Shown: positions 25,139 to 33,020 of the stretch, in pieces | Numbering within the stretch: the first letter of the stretch is position 1 | How the letters are laid out: each line of letters begins with the position of its first letter | NCBI GenBank assembly: GCA_910585525.1 | Contig: CAJUFR010000008.1 | Span: 1 to 60,939, forward strand | Length of the DNA: 60,939 nt | Reading direction: 5' to 3' | DNA from: an uncultured Angelakisella sp. | GTDB lineage: Bacteria; Bacillota; Clostridia; Oscillospirales; Ruminococcaceae | Translations under genes and position numbers: made by a program | The notes under the pieces: model-generated | What the model was told of the DNA's origin: nothing | Database searches by the model: none | Seen by the model: the letters and a program-made list of their open reading frames with translations, nothing else

Positions 25139-25666
25139 CTATTCCTCGATGCCCGGCCGGGCGGCGATGCCCCTGTCGTAGGGGTGGCGTCGTTTCTCCA
25201 TCACGGTGATGTAGTCGGCCCGCTCCAGCAGCCATTCCGGGGCGTCCCGGCCGGTGAGGACCAGTTCGGTCCCCTCCGGTCGCCGGTCCAAAAGCTGCTG
25301 CAACGGCTCCCGGTCCAAAAGGCCGTGCTTCAGTGCGGCCATCACCTCGTCCAGCACCAGGAGGCCGCCCTGTTCCCGGGCCAGTTCCGCCCCCTGGCAG
25401 AGGTTCCGGTGGTGTATCTCCCGGCTGCGGGCCCGTTCCTCCGGGGTCATGGCGGAGGAAAAACCCGCCCCGGCCTTGCCCCGCAGGACGGTGACCCCCG
25501 GCAGCCGGGAGAGGACCTCCACCTCCCCGGTGGGGCGGTTTTTCATCAGCTGCACAAAGACCACCGGGATGCCCCGGCCCGCCGCCCGCACCGCCAGCCC
25601 CACGGCGGCGGTGGTCTTGCCCTTGCCCGGCCCGGTGTAGATGTGGATAAGCCCCAGTCCTGTCAT
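25139..25666 (-). CDS. cobA: Corrinoid adenosyltransferase (CobA/BtuR/CobO family)
   Basis: A 175-residue ATP:co(I)rrinoid adenosyltransferase. The P-loop is unusually close to the N-terminus (IYTGPGKGKTTAAVGLAVRA), as in this family. FVQLMKNRPTGEVEVLSRLP and LLVLDEVMAALKHGLLD follow. It attaches the upper 5'-deoxyadenosyl ligand to cobalt. The ATG overlaps the cbiP stop by 4 bp. Confidence 0.94.
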   Translation of the reverse strand: MTGLGLIHIYTGPGKGKTTAAVGLAVRAAGRGIPVVFVQLMKNRPTGEVEVLSRLPGVTVLRGKAGAGFSSAMTPEERARSREIHHRNLCQGAELAREQGGLLVLDEVMAALKHGLLDREPLQQLLDRRPEGTELVLTGRDAPEWLLERADYITVMEKRRHPYDRGIAARPGIEE

Positions 25667-27183
25667 ATCCCTTCCTCCAGTATACGGTAAATCCGGTCCA
25701 TGTCAAGGCTTTGCCGCAGGGCGGCGGCCAGGGTCCGGTACTGCTCCTCCCGGTAGGCGGCGGGGTCGCAGGCGGGGGCCTCCTCCGGGGACAGCCCCTT
25801 TTTCTCCGCCAGGGCCCGCCACAGCCGGGCCAGCAGTTCCCCGCTGTCCAGCAGGCCGTGGAGGTAGGTCCCCCAGACGTTCCCCAGTACCGCCCCGTCC
25901 TCCCGGGCCTCCCCGCCGCCCAGGGGGGCGACAAGGCAGAAGGGTGGGGTGCCCGGCTCCAGGGTGGTGCGGCCCATGTGGATCTCGTACCCCTCCACCG
26001 GGGCGCCGGCAAGGGCCTCCAGCCCCCGGGGGCCGGCCAAAACGGTGCCCGTCATCCGGGTCCGCACCTTCTCCCCGGCAAAGACGGTGTCCCCGGGCAG
26101 CAGCCCCAGCCCCCGGACCGAGGCCCCTGGCTCCCTCTCCACCCCCTCCGGGTCCCGGAGGGTCCGGCCCAGCATCTGGTAGCCGCCGCAGACCCCCAGG
26201 AGGACGGTCCCCGCCGCCGCCCGCTTGAGGACGGCGCTTTCCAGGCCGTTTTGCCGCATCCACAGCAGGTCGGCCAGGGTGCTTTTGGTCCCCGGCAGGA
26301 CGATCAGGTCCGGCTGGCCCAGTTCCCCCGGGGCGGAGACATACCGCACCGACGCCCCGGGCAGCGTCTCCAGGGGGGCGAAGTCGGTAAAGTTGGAGAT
26401 GCGGGGGAACCGCAGGATGGCCACATCCACCCCGCCGGGGACCCCGGCCCGCCCCGCCAGCCGGGCGGAGAGACTGTCCTCGTCGTCGATATCCACCCGG
26501 AGCCAGGGCACCACCCCCAGCACCGGCAGCCCGGTGATATCTTCCAGCTGCCGGAGGCCGGGGCGCAATATCTCCACGTCCCCCCGGAACTTGTTGATGA
26601 TGGTGCCCTTGAGGTGCTTTCTGGCCCGGGGCTCCACCAGGGCGGCGGTGCCGTAAAGGCTGGCAAAGACGCCTCCCCGGTCGATATCCCCCACCAGCAG
26701 CACCGGGGCGGCGGCCATCCGGGCCATCCCCATGTTGACGATGTCGTTTTCCGCAAGGTTGATCTCCGCCGGGCTCCCCGCCCCCTCGATGACGATGACG
26801 TCGTATTCGGCGGCAAGGCTCTGGTAGGCCCGGAGGACATGGGGGACCAGTTCCGGCTTGCGGCGGTAGTATTCGGCGGCGGCCATGGTCCCCCAGACCT
26901 CCCCGTTGACGATGACCTGGCTGCCGGTGTCGCTTTGGGGTTTTAGAAGGATGGGGTTCATCCGGGCCTCCGGCTGGATGCCCGCCGCCTGGGCCTGGAC
27001 CACCTGGGCCCGGCCCATCTCCAGCCCCTCCCGGGTGATGAAGGAGTTAAGGGCCATGTTCTGGCTCTTAAAGGGAGCCACCCGCAGCCCGTCCTGGTGA
27101 AAGACCCGGCAGAGCCCGGCGGCGATGAGGCTCTTGCCGGCGCTGCTCATGGTGCCCTGGATCATAATGGGTCTGGCGTTCAT
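25663..27183 (-). CDS. cbiP: Cobyric acid synthase CbiP/CobQ
   Basis: A 506-residue glutamine amidotransferase that amidates side chains b, d, e and g. The N-terminal dethiobiotin-synthetase-like domain has IMIQGTMSSAGKSLIAAGLC. The C-terminal triad-type GATase domain shows the nucleophile cysteine in LLGVCGGYQMLG and a histidine in GYEIHMGRT and YLHGLLDS. Normal length. ATG with AAGGAGG at 7 nt. Confidence 0.95.
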   Translation of the reverse strand: MNARPIMIQGTMSSAGKSLIAAGLCRVFHQDGLRVAPFKSQNMALNSFITREGLEMGRAQVVQAQAAGIQPEARMNPILLKPQSDTGSQVIVNGEVWGTMAAAEYYRRKPELVPHVLRAYQSLAAEYDVIVIEGAGSPAEINLAENDIVNMGMARMAAAPVLLVGDIDRGGVFASLYGTAALVEPRARKHLKGTIINKFRGDVEILRPGLRQLEDITGLPVLGVVPWLRVDIDDEDSLSARLAGRAGVPGGVDVAILRFPRISNFTDFAPLETLPGASVRYVSAPGELGQPDLIVLPGTKSTLADLLWMRQNGLESAVLKRAAAGTVLLGVCGGYQMLGRTLRDPEGVEREPGASVRGLGLLPGDTVFAGEKVRTRMTGTVLAGPRGLEALAGAPVEGYEIHMGRTTLEPGTPPFCLVAPLGGGEAREDGAVLGNVWGTYLHGLLDSGELLARLWRALAEKKGLSPEEAPACDPAAYREEQYRTLAAALRQSLDMDRIYRILEEGI

Positions 27184-27196
27184 CGGTTTTCCTCCT

Positions 27197-28159
27197 TCAC
27201 AGCAGCGAGACAGCCATCCGCGCCCAGGCCGCCAGCAGCAGGAAAGCCCCGGAGGTCCAGTACATCAGCTGATCCGCTTTTTTGATATCCGCCGGCCGGA
27301 CAGGGCGCAGGTCGTCCCCCAGGGTGGGCTTGTGGTGGAGCTCCCCGAAGTACCAGGCGTCCCCCGCCAGCTGCACCCCCAGCGCCCCGGCCATGGCGGC
27401 CTCGGTCTGGGCGCTGTTGGGGCTTTTGTGCTTTTTGCGGTCCCGCCGCCAGACACGGAAGGCCCCTTCGGCATCCAGCCCCGCCAGGGGGCAGAGGGCC
27501 ACCATCACCAAAGCGGCCATCCGGGCCGGGAGCCAGTTCGCCAGGTCGTCCAGCCGGGCGGCGGCGGTGCCGAAGTATTGGTATTTCTCGTTGCGGTACC
27601 CCACCATGCTGTCCATGGTGTTCACCGCCTTGTAGGCCAGGGCCAGCGGCGCCCCCCCAATGGCCATCCAGAAGAGGGGGGCGATTTCCCCGTCGCTGGT
27701 GTTTTCCGCCACCGTCTCTACCGCCGCCTTGGTGACGCCCTCCGCTGTCAGGCTCCCGGTGTCCCTGCCCACGATGCGCGCCACCGCTGTCCGGGCGGCG
27801 GAAAGGTCCCCCTGCTCCAGTTCCCGGTACACCGCCATGCTCTCCTTTTTCAGTTCCCGGGCGGCCAGGCACTGGGAGCAGAGCAGCACCTCCGCCGCCA
27901 GCCCCAGCCAGGGGGCCAGCCTGCCACAGAGCCAAAGGACGGCCCACCCCAGCCAGAAGCTGCCCACCGGCAGCACCAGGGCCAGCACCGCCCCGGCGGC
28001 CCGCTCCCCCCCGGGGGTGGCGGGGAACAGTCCCCGCAGCCCCTTTTCCAGGGCGGAGATGGCCCGGCCCATCTCCCGCACCGGGTGGGGCAGCCACCGG
28101 GGGTCCCCCATCACCAGGTCCAGGCAGAAGGCCAGCAGCATCACCATCGCTGTTCTCAT
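27197..28159 (-). CDS. cbiB: Adenosylcobinamide-phosphate synthase CbiB
   Basis: A 320-residue membrane protein with about five TM segments. It begins MVMLLAFCLDLVMGDPRWLP, followed by HPVREMGRAI, and has ETVAENTSDGEIAPLFWMAI and DDLANWLPARMAAL, all conserved in CbiB/CobD. It joins the aminopropanol arm to adenosylcobyric acid. Its ATG overlaps the cobC stop (ATGA). Confidence 0.95.
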   Translation of the reverse strand: MRTAMVMLLAFCLDLVMGDPRWLPHPVREMGRAISALEKGLRGLFPATPGGERAAGAVLALVLPVGSFWLGWAVLWLCGRLAPWLGLAAEVLLCSQCLAARELKKESMAVYRELEQGDLSAARTAVARIVGRDTGSLTAEGVTKAAVETVAENTSDGEIAPLFWMAIGGAPLALAYKAVNTMDSMVGYRNEKYQYFGTAAARLDDLANWLPARMAALVMVALCPLAGLDAEGAFRVWRRDRKKHKSPNSAQTEAAMAGALGVQLAGDAWYFGELHHKPTLGDDLRPVRPADIKKADQLMYWTSGAFLLLAAWARMAVSLL

Positions 28160-28770
28160 GGCGTTTTCTCCTCTCTTACCGGGTGTATCTCCTGGATGAG
28201 GGCGAACCGTCCGGTCCCCCTCCAGTCCTCCAAACTGACGAGCCAGCCGCCGCAGCAGGGGGCCCACCACCGGGAGTAGTCCCGCGGGGGGGAGCCCCAG
28301 GCGGCGCAGCACTCCATGATGATGCCGCCGTGGGTGACGACAGCCCCGTCCTCCCCCGACGCCGCCAGGGTATCCAGGATCCCCCCCAAAGCGGGCAGCG
28401 CCCGGGCGGCCACCTCCTCCCGGCTCTCCAGGCCGGGGACGGGGGCGGTCCCCCCGCTGCGGGTCCATTCCTCGTAGAGCGGGTCCCCCGCCAGTTCCTG
28501 GTGGTTTTTGTTCTCGAAGGGGCCAAAGCCGGTCTCCCGGAGGGCGGGAACGGCCACCGCCTCCACCTCCGGCCAGAGAAGGGCGGCGGTCTCCCGGCAG
28601 CGGAGCAGAGGGCTGCTCCACACCCGCCGGGGAAGGAATTCCCCCGTGCCAGCGGACCGCCGGGCCAGGGCCACCCCCTCCGGGGCCAGGGGCTCGTCAG
28701 TGGTGCCGGTCCAACGCCGCTCCAGGTTGCCCCGGGTCATGGCGTGGCGCAGCAGGAGCAGCCGGGGCAT
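28156..28770 (-). CDS. cobC: Histidine phosphatase, probable alpha-ribazole phosphatase CobC
   Basis: A 204-residue phosphoglycerate-mutase-fold phosphatase with LLLLRHAMTRGNLERRWTG (RHG-type motif as RHA), the catalytic ETGFGPFENKN region and VVTHGGIIMECCA near the C-terminus. Position inside the nucleotide-loop gene group supports removal of phosphate from alpha-ribazole-5'-P or cobalamin-5'-P. The start codon overlaps the preceding stop (TGATG). Confidence 0.85.
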   Translation of the reverse strand: MPRLLLLRHAMTRGNLERRWTGTTDEPLAPEGVALARRSAGTGEFLPRRVWSSPLLRCRETAALLWPEVEAVAVPALRETGFGPFENKNHQELAGDPLYEEWTRSGGTAPVPGLESREEVAARALPALGGILDTLAASGEDGAVVTHGGIIMECCAAWGSPPRDYSRWWAPCCGGWLVSLEDWRGTGRFALIQEIHPVREEKTP

Positions 28771-29168
28771 CAGCCTTCCCCTCCCTTGAGCCACTGGGGG
28801 ATGCCGCACCACAGCCGCACCACCCCGCCCGCCCTCTCCGCCAGCTTGCAGCAAAGGCGGCCCGTCTCCTCCCGCCAGCGGCGCTCCATGGGGTCGATAG
28901 GGACGATGCCCGCCCCCACCTCCCGGCAGAGGACATATTCCTTCTCCAGCAGCGCCGGCAGAAGGCTTTCCGGCTCCCCGCCCTTTTCCAGCGTCCCCCG
29001 GACCAGTTCCTCCAGCCCGGTGAGGATGGGGGCGGGGCTGGCGGGGTCCGGGGAGGTCTGCTCCATGGTGTACCCGCTGCGGGCCAGGGCCCAGTCCAGC
29101 TTGCCCTGGGCCAGGCCGCCGGTGACCAGGATCACCGCTTTCTTTTCTTCCGTGGATCGCTCCGGCAT
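28770..29168 (-). CDS. Short, divergent CobU-like protein
   Basis: A 132-residue protein related to the cobinamide kinase/guanylyltransferase CobU but missing about 50 residues. The N-terminal P-loop is degenerate (VTGGLAQGKLDWALARSG, with Leu where Ser/Thr is needed). The middle with the guanylylated His motif is gone. The C-terminus keeps the CobU hallmark EVGAGIVPIDPMERRWREE. A strong AAAGGAGG site and overlap with cobC indicate a real gene rather than debris. A full-length but oppositely degenerate CobU is encoded 0.8 kb upstream, so the two may complement each other. Confidence 0.75.
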   Translation of the reverse strand: MPERSTEEKKAVILVTGGLAQGKLDWALARSGYTMEQTSPDPASPAPILTGLEELVRGTLEKGGEPESLLPALLEKEYVLCREVGAGIVPIDPMERRWREETGRLCCKLAERAGGVVRLWCGIPQWLKGGEG

Positions 29169-29187
29169 GAGGGACCCTCCTTTCCTG

Positions 29188-29958
29188 TCACATGATCGCC
29201 TGTCCTACTACCGCCCCGGCCAGGATGGCCCCTTCGCAGACGGTCAAAAACCACCCCGCCAGGTCCCCGGTGGTGCCGCCGAACCCCCGGCAGACCAGCA
29301 GGTACCACAGGAAGGCCAGGGCCGCTCCCGCCGCCGCCGCCAGCCCCGGCAGGGGGGCCAGGGCCACCATCCCCGCCGCTGCGAAGAAGGCCAGATGGCC
29401 GTCCAGGATGGCCACCACCCGTTTTTCCGCCCCGGTGGCAAAGGTGTGGGCCAGACCGCTCTCCTTGGCCAGGGGGAACACCGCCACCGCGAAGCCGCTG
29501 AGGGCCCGGGAGAGGAGAAAACCCAGGCAGACCGCCCCGATGACCCGGGGGTCCTTCCCGGCCAGCAGGGCGTCCCACAGGGCGCAGCTGAGGAGCAGAT
29601 ACCCGCACACCGCCATCACCCCGAAGGCCCCGGCCCGGGGGTCCTTCATGATCTCCAGCTTTTTCTCCGGCCCCTGGCGGGAGGCGATGGCGTCGGAGGC
29701 GTCGCAGAAGCCGTCCAGGTGGATGCCGCCGCTCACCGCCACCGGGAGGAGGGCCGCCCCCGCCGCCGCCAGCAGCCGGGTGAGCCCCAGCCCGCCGCAG
29801 AGGAACAGCCAGAGCCACACCGCCCCGCCCGCCGCCAGCCCGATGAAGGGGAAGGCGCAGAGGGCATATTTCATCCCATCCCGGTCCCACTCCACCTGGG
29901 GCATGGGGATGGCGGACCACATGGAAAAGGCGATGACAAAGGAGCGCAGCAGCATCAC
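29188..29958 (-). CDS. cobS: Adenosylcobinamide-GDP ribazoletransferase (cobalamin synthase) CobS
   Basis: A 256-residue polytopic membrane enzyme. SFVIAFSMWSAIPMPQVEW is the usual start. The metal-binding motif GGIHLDGFCDASDAIASR (canonical LDG-x-x-D-x-x-D) lies near residue 85, and RDPRAGAFGVMAVCGYLLL follows. It joins alpha-ribazole to adenosylcobinamide-GDP. The GTG (29958) overlaps the cobU stop; an ATG comes one codon later. Confidence 0.95.
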   Translation of the reverse strand: MMLLRSFVIAFSMWSAIPMPQVEWDRDGMKYALCAFPFIGLAAGGAVWLWLFLCGGLGLTRLLAAAGAALLPVAVSGGIHLDGFCDASDAIASRQGPEKKLEIMKDPRAGAFGVMAVCGYLLLSCALWDALLAGKDPRVIGAVCLGFLLSRALSGFAVAVFPLAKESGLAHTFATGAEKRVVAILDGHLAFFAAAGMVALAPLPGLAAAAGAALAFLWYLLVCRGFGGTTGDLAGWFLTVCEGAILAGAVVGQAIM

Positions 29959-30515
29959 CCTGGGGAAACCTCCTTCCAGAACAGATCGGACCGCCCCGCC
30001 GGGCGCTTGTGCCAGGTGACGGCGCCGGAGGAGACCTCCCCGGCGGCATCGGCCCAGGCGGCGCAGGCCCTTTGGGCCCGGGCCAGGGCGGCGAGGTAGC
30101 CGGTCATCTCCGGCCCCCAGGCCGCCCCGTCGGAAAAGACCTCGTTGCCCACCACCACCAGGTCATCCACCCGGGAGAACAGGCTCTCCAGCCCCGCCAG
30201 CAAAGCGGCTTCCCCGCCGCCCCCGGGGGCGAAAAACTCGTTGGCGCAGAGGTTGCCCAGGTCCTCCAGCAGGACGGCGGCTCCCGCCGGGAGGGGGAGG
30301 CTGGCCAGGGCCAGGGGGCGCTCGATGGTCTCAAAGCCCTTCCCCGCCCGCTGGGCCCGGTGCCGGGCCACCCGCCGGAGGGACCCGGGGTCCCGGGCGG
30401 ACATGGTGGCCAGGTAGACAAGGGGGGAGTTTTTCTCTCTCGCCAGGGCGGCGGCAAGGGCCTCGGCCAGGGCGCTTTTGCCGCTGGCGCTGGAACCGGT
30501 GAGAAAAAATTTCAC
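29955..30515 (-). CDS. cobU: Cobinamide kinase/guanylyltransferase CobU
   Basis: A 186-residue bifunctional enzyme homologue. It keeps the P-loop FLTGSSASGKSALAEALA, the LATMSARDPGSLRRVARHRA segment with the histidine that carries GMP in studied enzymes, ETIERP and LLEDLGNLCANE. The C-terminal block usually reading NE-V-G-x-G-I-V-P is altered (VVVGNEVFSDGAAWGPEM). The start is taken as GTG at 30515 with AAAGGGGG 7 nt upstream; a TTG lies 7 codons earlier. Confidence 0.88.
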   Translation of the reverse strand: MKFFLTGSSASGKSALAEALAAALAREKNSPLVYLATMSARDPGSLRRVARHRAQRAGKGFETIERPLALASLPLPAGAAVLLEDLGNLCANEFFAPGGGGEAALLAGLESLFSRVDDLVVVGNEVFSDGAAWGPEMTGYLAALARAQRACAAWADAAGEVSSGAVTWHKRPAGRSDLFWKEVSPG

Positions 30516-30536
30516 CGCTGTGCCCCCTTTCCACAA

Positions 30537-30573
30537 CGTAAGCAGTTGCTTATATTATAAGCCGCTGCTTACG
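30537..30573. repeat. 37-nt palindrome across the cobT stop codon
   Basis: Outer arms CGTAAGCAG / CTGCTTACG (9 bp) enclose inner arms GCTTAT / ATAAGC (6 bp) with a triloop; a 2x2 mismatch separates them. No T-run follows, so it is not a terminator. It fills most of the largest gap (53 bp) within the core operon and could be an mRNA processing or stability element, or a protein site. Confidence 0.7.
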
Positions 30574-31636
30574 AATCCTCGAAGTGCCGGTACTCCTCCA
30601 CGGAAATCTCCCCAAAGGTACTCATCTCCCGGTAAACCCCCGCCGCCATATCCAGCAGCGGGATAAGCGCCACCGCCCCGGTCCCCTCCCCCAGGCAAAG
30701 CCCGGCGGAGATGACCGGCGCAAGTCCCAGCGCCTCCAGCACCCGCCGGGTGCCCGGCTCCCCGGAGCAGTGGCTGGCGATCATCGCTTCCCTGGCGGCG
30801 GGGGCGATGCGGACGGCGCAGAGGGCCGCCACCACCGAGATAAAGCCGTCCAGCAGCACCGGCACCCCGGCGGAGCTGGCCCCCAGGTAGAACCCCGTCA
30901 TGGCGGCGATATCGAATCCGCCCACCTTGGCAAGGACGTCCACCGGGTCGGCGGGGTCGGGGCGGTTCACCTGGATGGCCCGGCGGATGGCGGCCACCTT
31001 GTTGGCCAGCCCCTGGCTGGAGAGCCCCGCCCCCCGGCCGGTGAGGGCCTCCGGGTCCTGGCCCAGCAGCACCGAGGCCACGGCGCTGCTGGTGGTGGTG
31101 TTGCCGATGCCCATCTCCCCGGCGGCCAGCAGACGGTAGCCCAGGCGGCCCGCCAGGGTGCGGGCGGCGTTGTAGCCGTCGGCGATACAGTCCTCCGCCT
31201 GGGCCCGGGTCATGGCGGGACCCAGGGTGATGTCCCCGGTGCCCTTGCCGTGGCTGTGGCACAGGAAGCTGAGCCCCGGCACCTGGGTGACCATCCCCAC
31301 ATCCACCGGGTAGACCCGCGCCCCGGCGTGGGCCGCCATCTTGCAGACGCTGGTGGCCCCCCGGGTCATGTTGCCGGCCACGATGGCGGTGACCTCCTGG
31401 CCGGTCTGGGTCACCCCCTGGGCCACCACCCCGTTATCGGCGCAGAACACCACCAGCGCCCGGGGGGCCAGGGGGCAGTCCGGCTCCCCGGTGAGGGCGC
31501 ATATCTTTACCACAGCGTCCTCCAGCAGCCCCAGGCCGTGGAGGGGCTTTGCGATGGAATCCCAGCGGCGCAGGCTGTTTTGCCGCGCCTCCTGGTTCGG
31601 CTGGCGGCAGCTGGCCGCCATCTTCTGGATCATCAT
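30569..31636 (-). CDS. cobT: Nicotinate-nucleotide:dimethylbenzimidazole phosphoribosyltransferase CobT
   Basis: A 355-residue enzyme that activates the lower-ligand base to alpha-ribazole phosphate. Landmarks are LVVFCADNGVVAQGVTQTGQ, VDVGMVTQVPG, EMGIGNTTTSSAVASVLLG, GFDIAAMTGFYLGA and the catalytic glutamate in CLGEGTGAVALIPLLDMA. The first ATG follows AGAGGT. Four bp separate it from cbiA. Confidence 0.96.
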   Translation of the reverse strand: MMIQKMAASCRQPNQEARQNSLRRWDSIAKPLHGLGLLEDAVVKICALTGEPDCPLAPRALVVFCADNGVVAQGVTQTGQEVTAIVAGNMTRGATSVCKMAAHAGARVYPVDVGMVTQVPGLSFLCHSHGKGTGDITLGPAMTRAQAEDCIADGYNAARTLAGRLGYRLLAAGEMGIGNTTTSSAVASVLLGQDPEALTGRGAGLSSQGLANKVAAIRRAIQVNRPDPADPVDVLAKVGGFDIAAMTGFYLGASSAGVPVLLDGFISVVAALCAVRIAPAAREAMIASHCSGEPGTRRVLEALGLAPVISAGLCLGEGTGAVALIPLLDMAAGVYREMSTFGEISVEEYRHFEDS

Positions 31637-31640
31637 GTTT

Positions 31641-33020
31641 TTACCTCTTTCTTTCCTGATACGCCCCGCAGACCGCCAAAAACCGCTCCGCCAGCCCCTC
31701 CCGGCTGCCGAAATGGAGGTGGGGGAACCCGGCGTAAAGGCTCCCCGTCTGCCAGCCGCACCGCCAGCCCCTGCCGCCGGGCTTCTGGAACCGGAACCCG
31801 TCCCCCTCATCGTCGCTCTGCCAGTAGTGGAAGGCGTGGGCGGGAACGCTCTCCCCCTCATCCAGCAGCAGCCCCCCCTGCCGGGCGGCAAGGGTGCCGT
31901 AGCCAAAGGGCTGGAGACGCCCTCCGTCCCGGGCCGAGGCCGGGATGACCCCCGCCATGGGCCAGAAGGCCCCGGCCTTGTCCGCCAGCTGCCGGTGGAG
32001 GTAGAGGAACCCCCCGCACTCCGCCACGGTGGGCAGGCCGCCCAGGATGGCCTGCCCAAGCTGCTCCCGTGTGGACCGGTTTTGGGAGAGCTCCCGGGCG
32101 TGGAGTTCCGGGTAGCCGCCCCCCAGCAGCAGCCCGGCGGCCCCCGGCGGCAGCGGGTCGCCGGCCAGGGGGCTGAAGGGGACCAGTTCCGCCCCGGCCC
32201 GCTCCAGCAGTTCCAGGCTGTCCCGGTAGTAGAAGGAGAAAGCGGCGTCCCGGGCCACCGCCACCCGCACCGGTCTTTCCAGGGGGCGGGGCGGGGCGGG
32301 GGGGTGATAGGCAAGGGGCGGGGCGGACCGGGCGATGCCTTGCAGCAGTTCCAGGTCGGTGTGCTCCACCAGGGCGGCGGCCAGCCGCCGGGCCTTTTCC
32401 CGGAAGCCGGGGAGTTCCCCCGGGGCCACCAGCCCCAGGTGGCGGCTCTCCAGGGCGCAATCGGGGAGGGAAGGGAGGAAGCCCGCCACCGGCAGGCCGG
32501 TCTCCCGCTCCAGCACCGCCTTGGTCCCCGGCCAGGCGGCGGGGGAAAGCTGGTCCAGCAGCAGGGCGGCGATGCCGCTGTCCGCCTGGAAGTCCCGAAC
32601 CCCCCGGACCAGGGCGGCGGCGGTGAGGGCCGACATCCCCCGGCAGCGGAGCACCAGCACCACCGGGGTCTTTGTCACCCGGGCCAGGTGGTAGCTTCCG
32701 GCGGTGACGGTGTCCCCGCCCAGGCCGTCGTAGTAGCCCATCACCCCTTCCAGCACCGCCAGGGTGGCGCCGCCGCAGCCCCGGGACAGGGAATCCAGCA
32801 CCCGGTCCTCCGGGGTCAGGAACAGGTCCAGGTTCCGGGCGGGGGCCCCGGTGACGGCGGTGTGGAACAGGGGGTCGATGTAATCCGGCCCGCACTTAAA
32901 GGCCGCCGGGCGCTCCCCCCGGGCCAGCAGGGCAGTGAGGAGGGCGCAGGTGACGGTGGTCTTTCCGCTGCCGCTGGCCGGGGCGGCGATCATCAGCCGG
33001 GGGATATGGATCCGGGTCAC
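31641..33020 (-). CDS. cbiA: Cobyrinate a,c-diamide synthase CbiA
   Basis: A 459-residue amidotransferase with the P-loop APASGSGKTTVTCALLTALL, the substrate segment KCGPDYIDPLFHTAVTG, GVMGYYDGLGGDT, the GATase cysteine in TVAECGGFLYLHRQL and the histidine in HAFHYWQS. It amidates the a and c carboxylates using glutamine. The GTG start at 33020 overlaps the cbiET stop. Confidence 0.95.
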   Translation of the reverse strand: MTRIHIPRLMIAAPASGSGKTTVTCALLTALLARGERPAAFKCGPDYIDPLFHTAVTGAPARNLDLFLTPEDRVLDSLSRGCGGATLAVLEGVMGYYDGLGGDTVTAGSYHLARVTKTPVVLVLRCRGMSALTAAALVRGVRDFQADSGIAALLLDQLSPAAWPGTKAVLERETGLPVAGFLPSLPDCALESRHLGLVAPGELPGFREKARRLAAALVEHTDLELLQGIARSAPPLAYHPPAPPRPLERPVRVAVARDAAFSFYYRDSLELLERAGAELVPFSPLAGDPLPPGAAGLLLGGGYPELHARELSQNRSTREQLGQAILGGLPTVAECGGFLYLHRQLADKAGAFWPMAGVIPASARDGGRLQPFGYGTLAARQGGLLLDEGESVPAHAFHYWQSDDEGDGFRFQKPGGRGWRCGWQTGSLYAGFPHLHFGSREGLAERFLAVCGAYQERKR

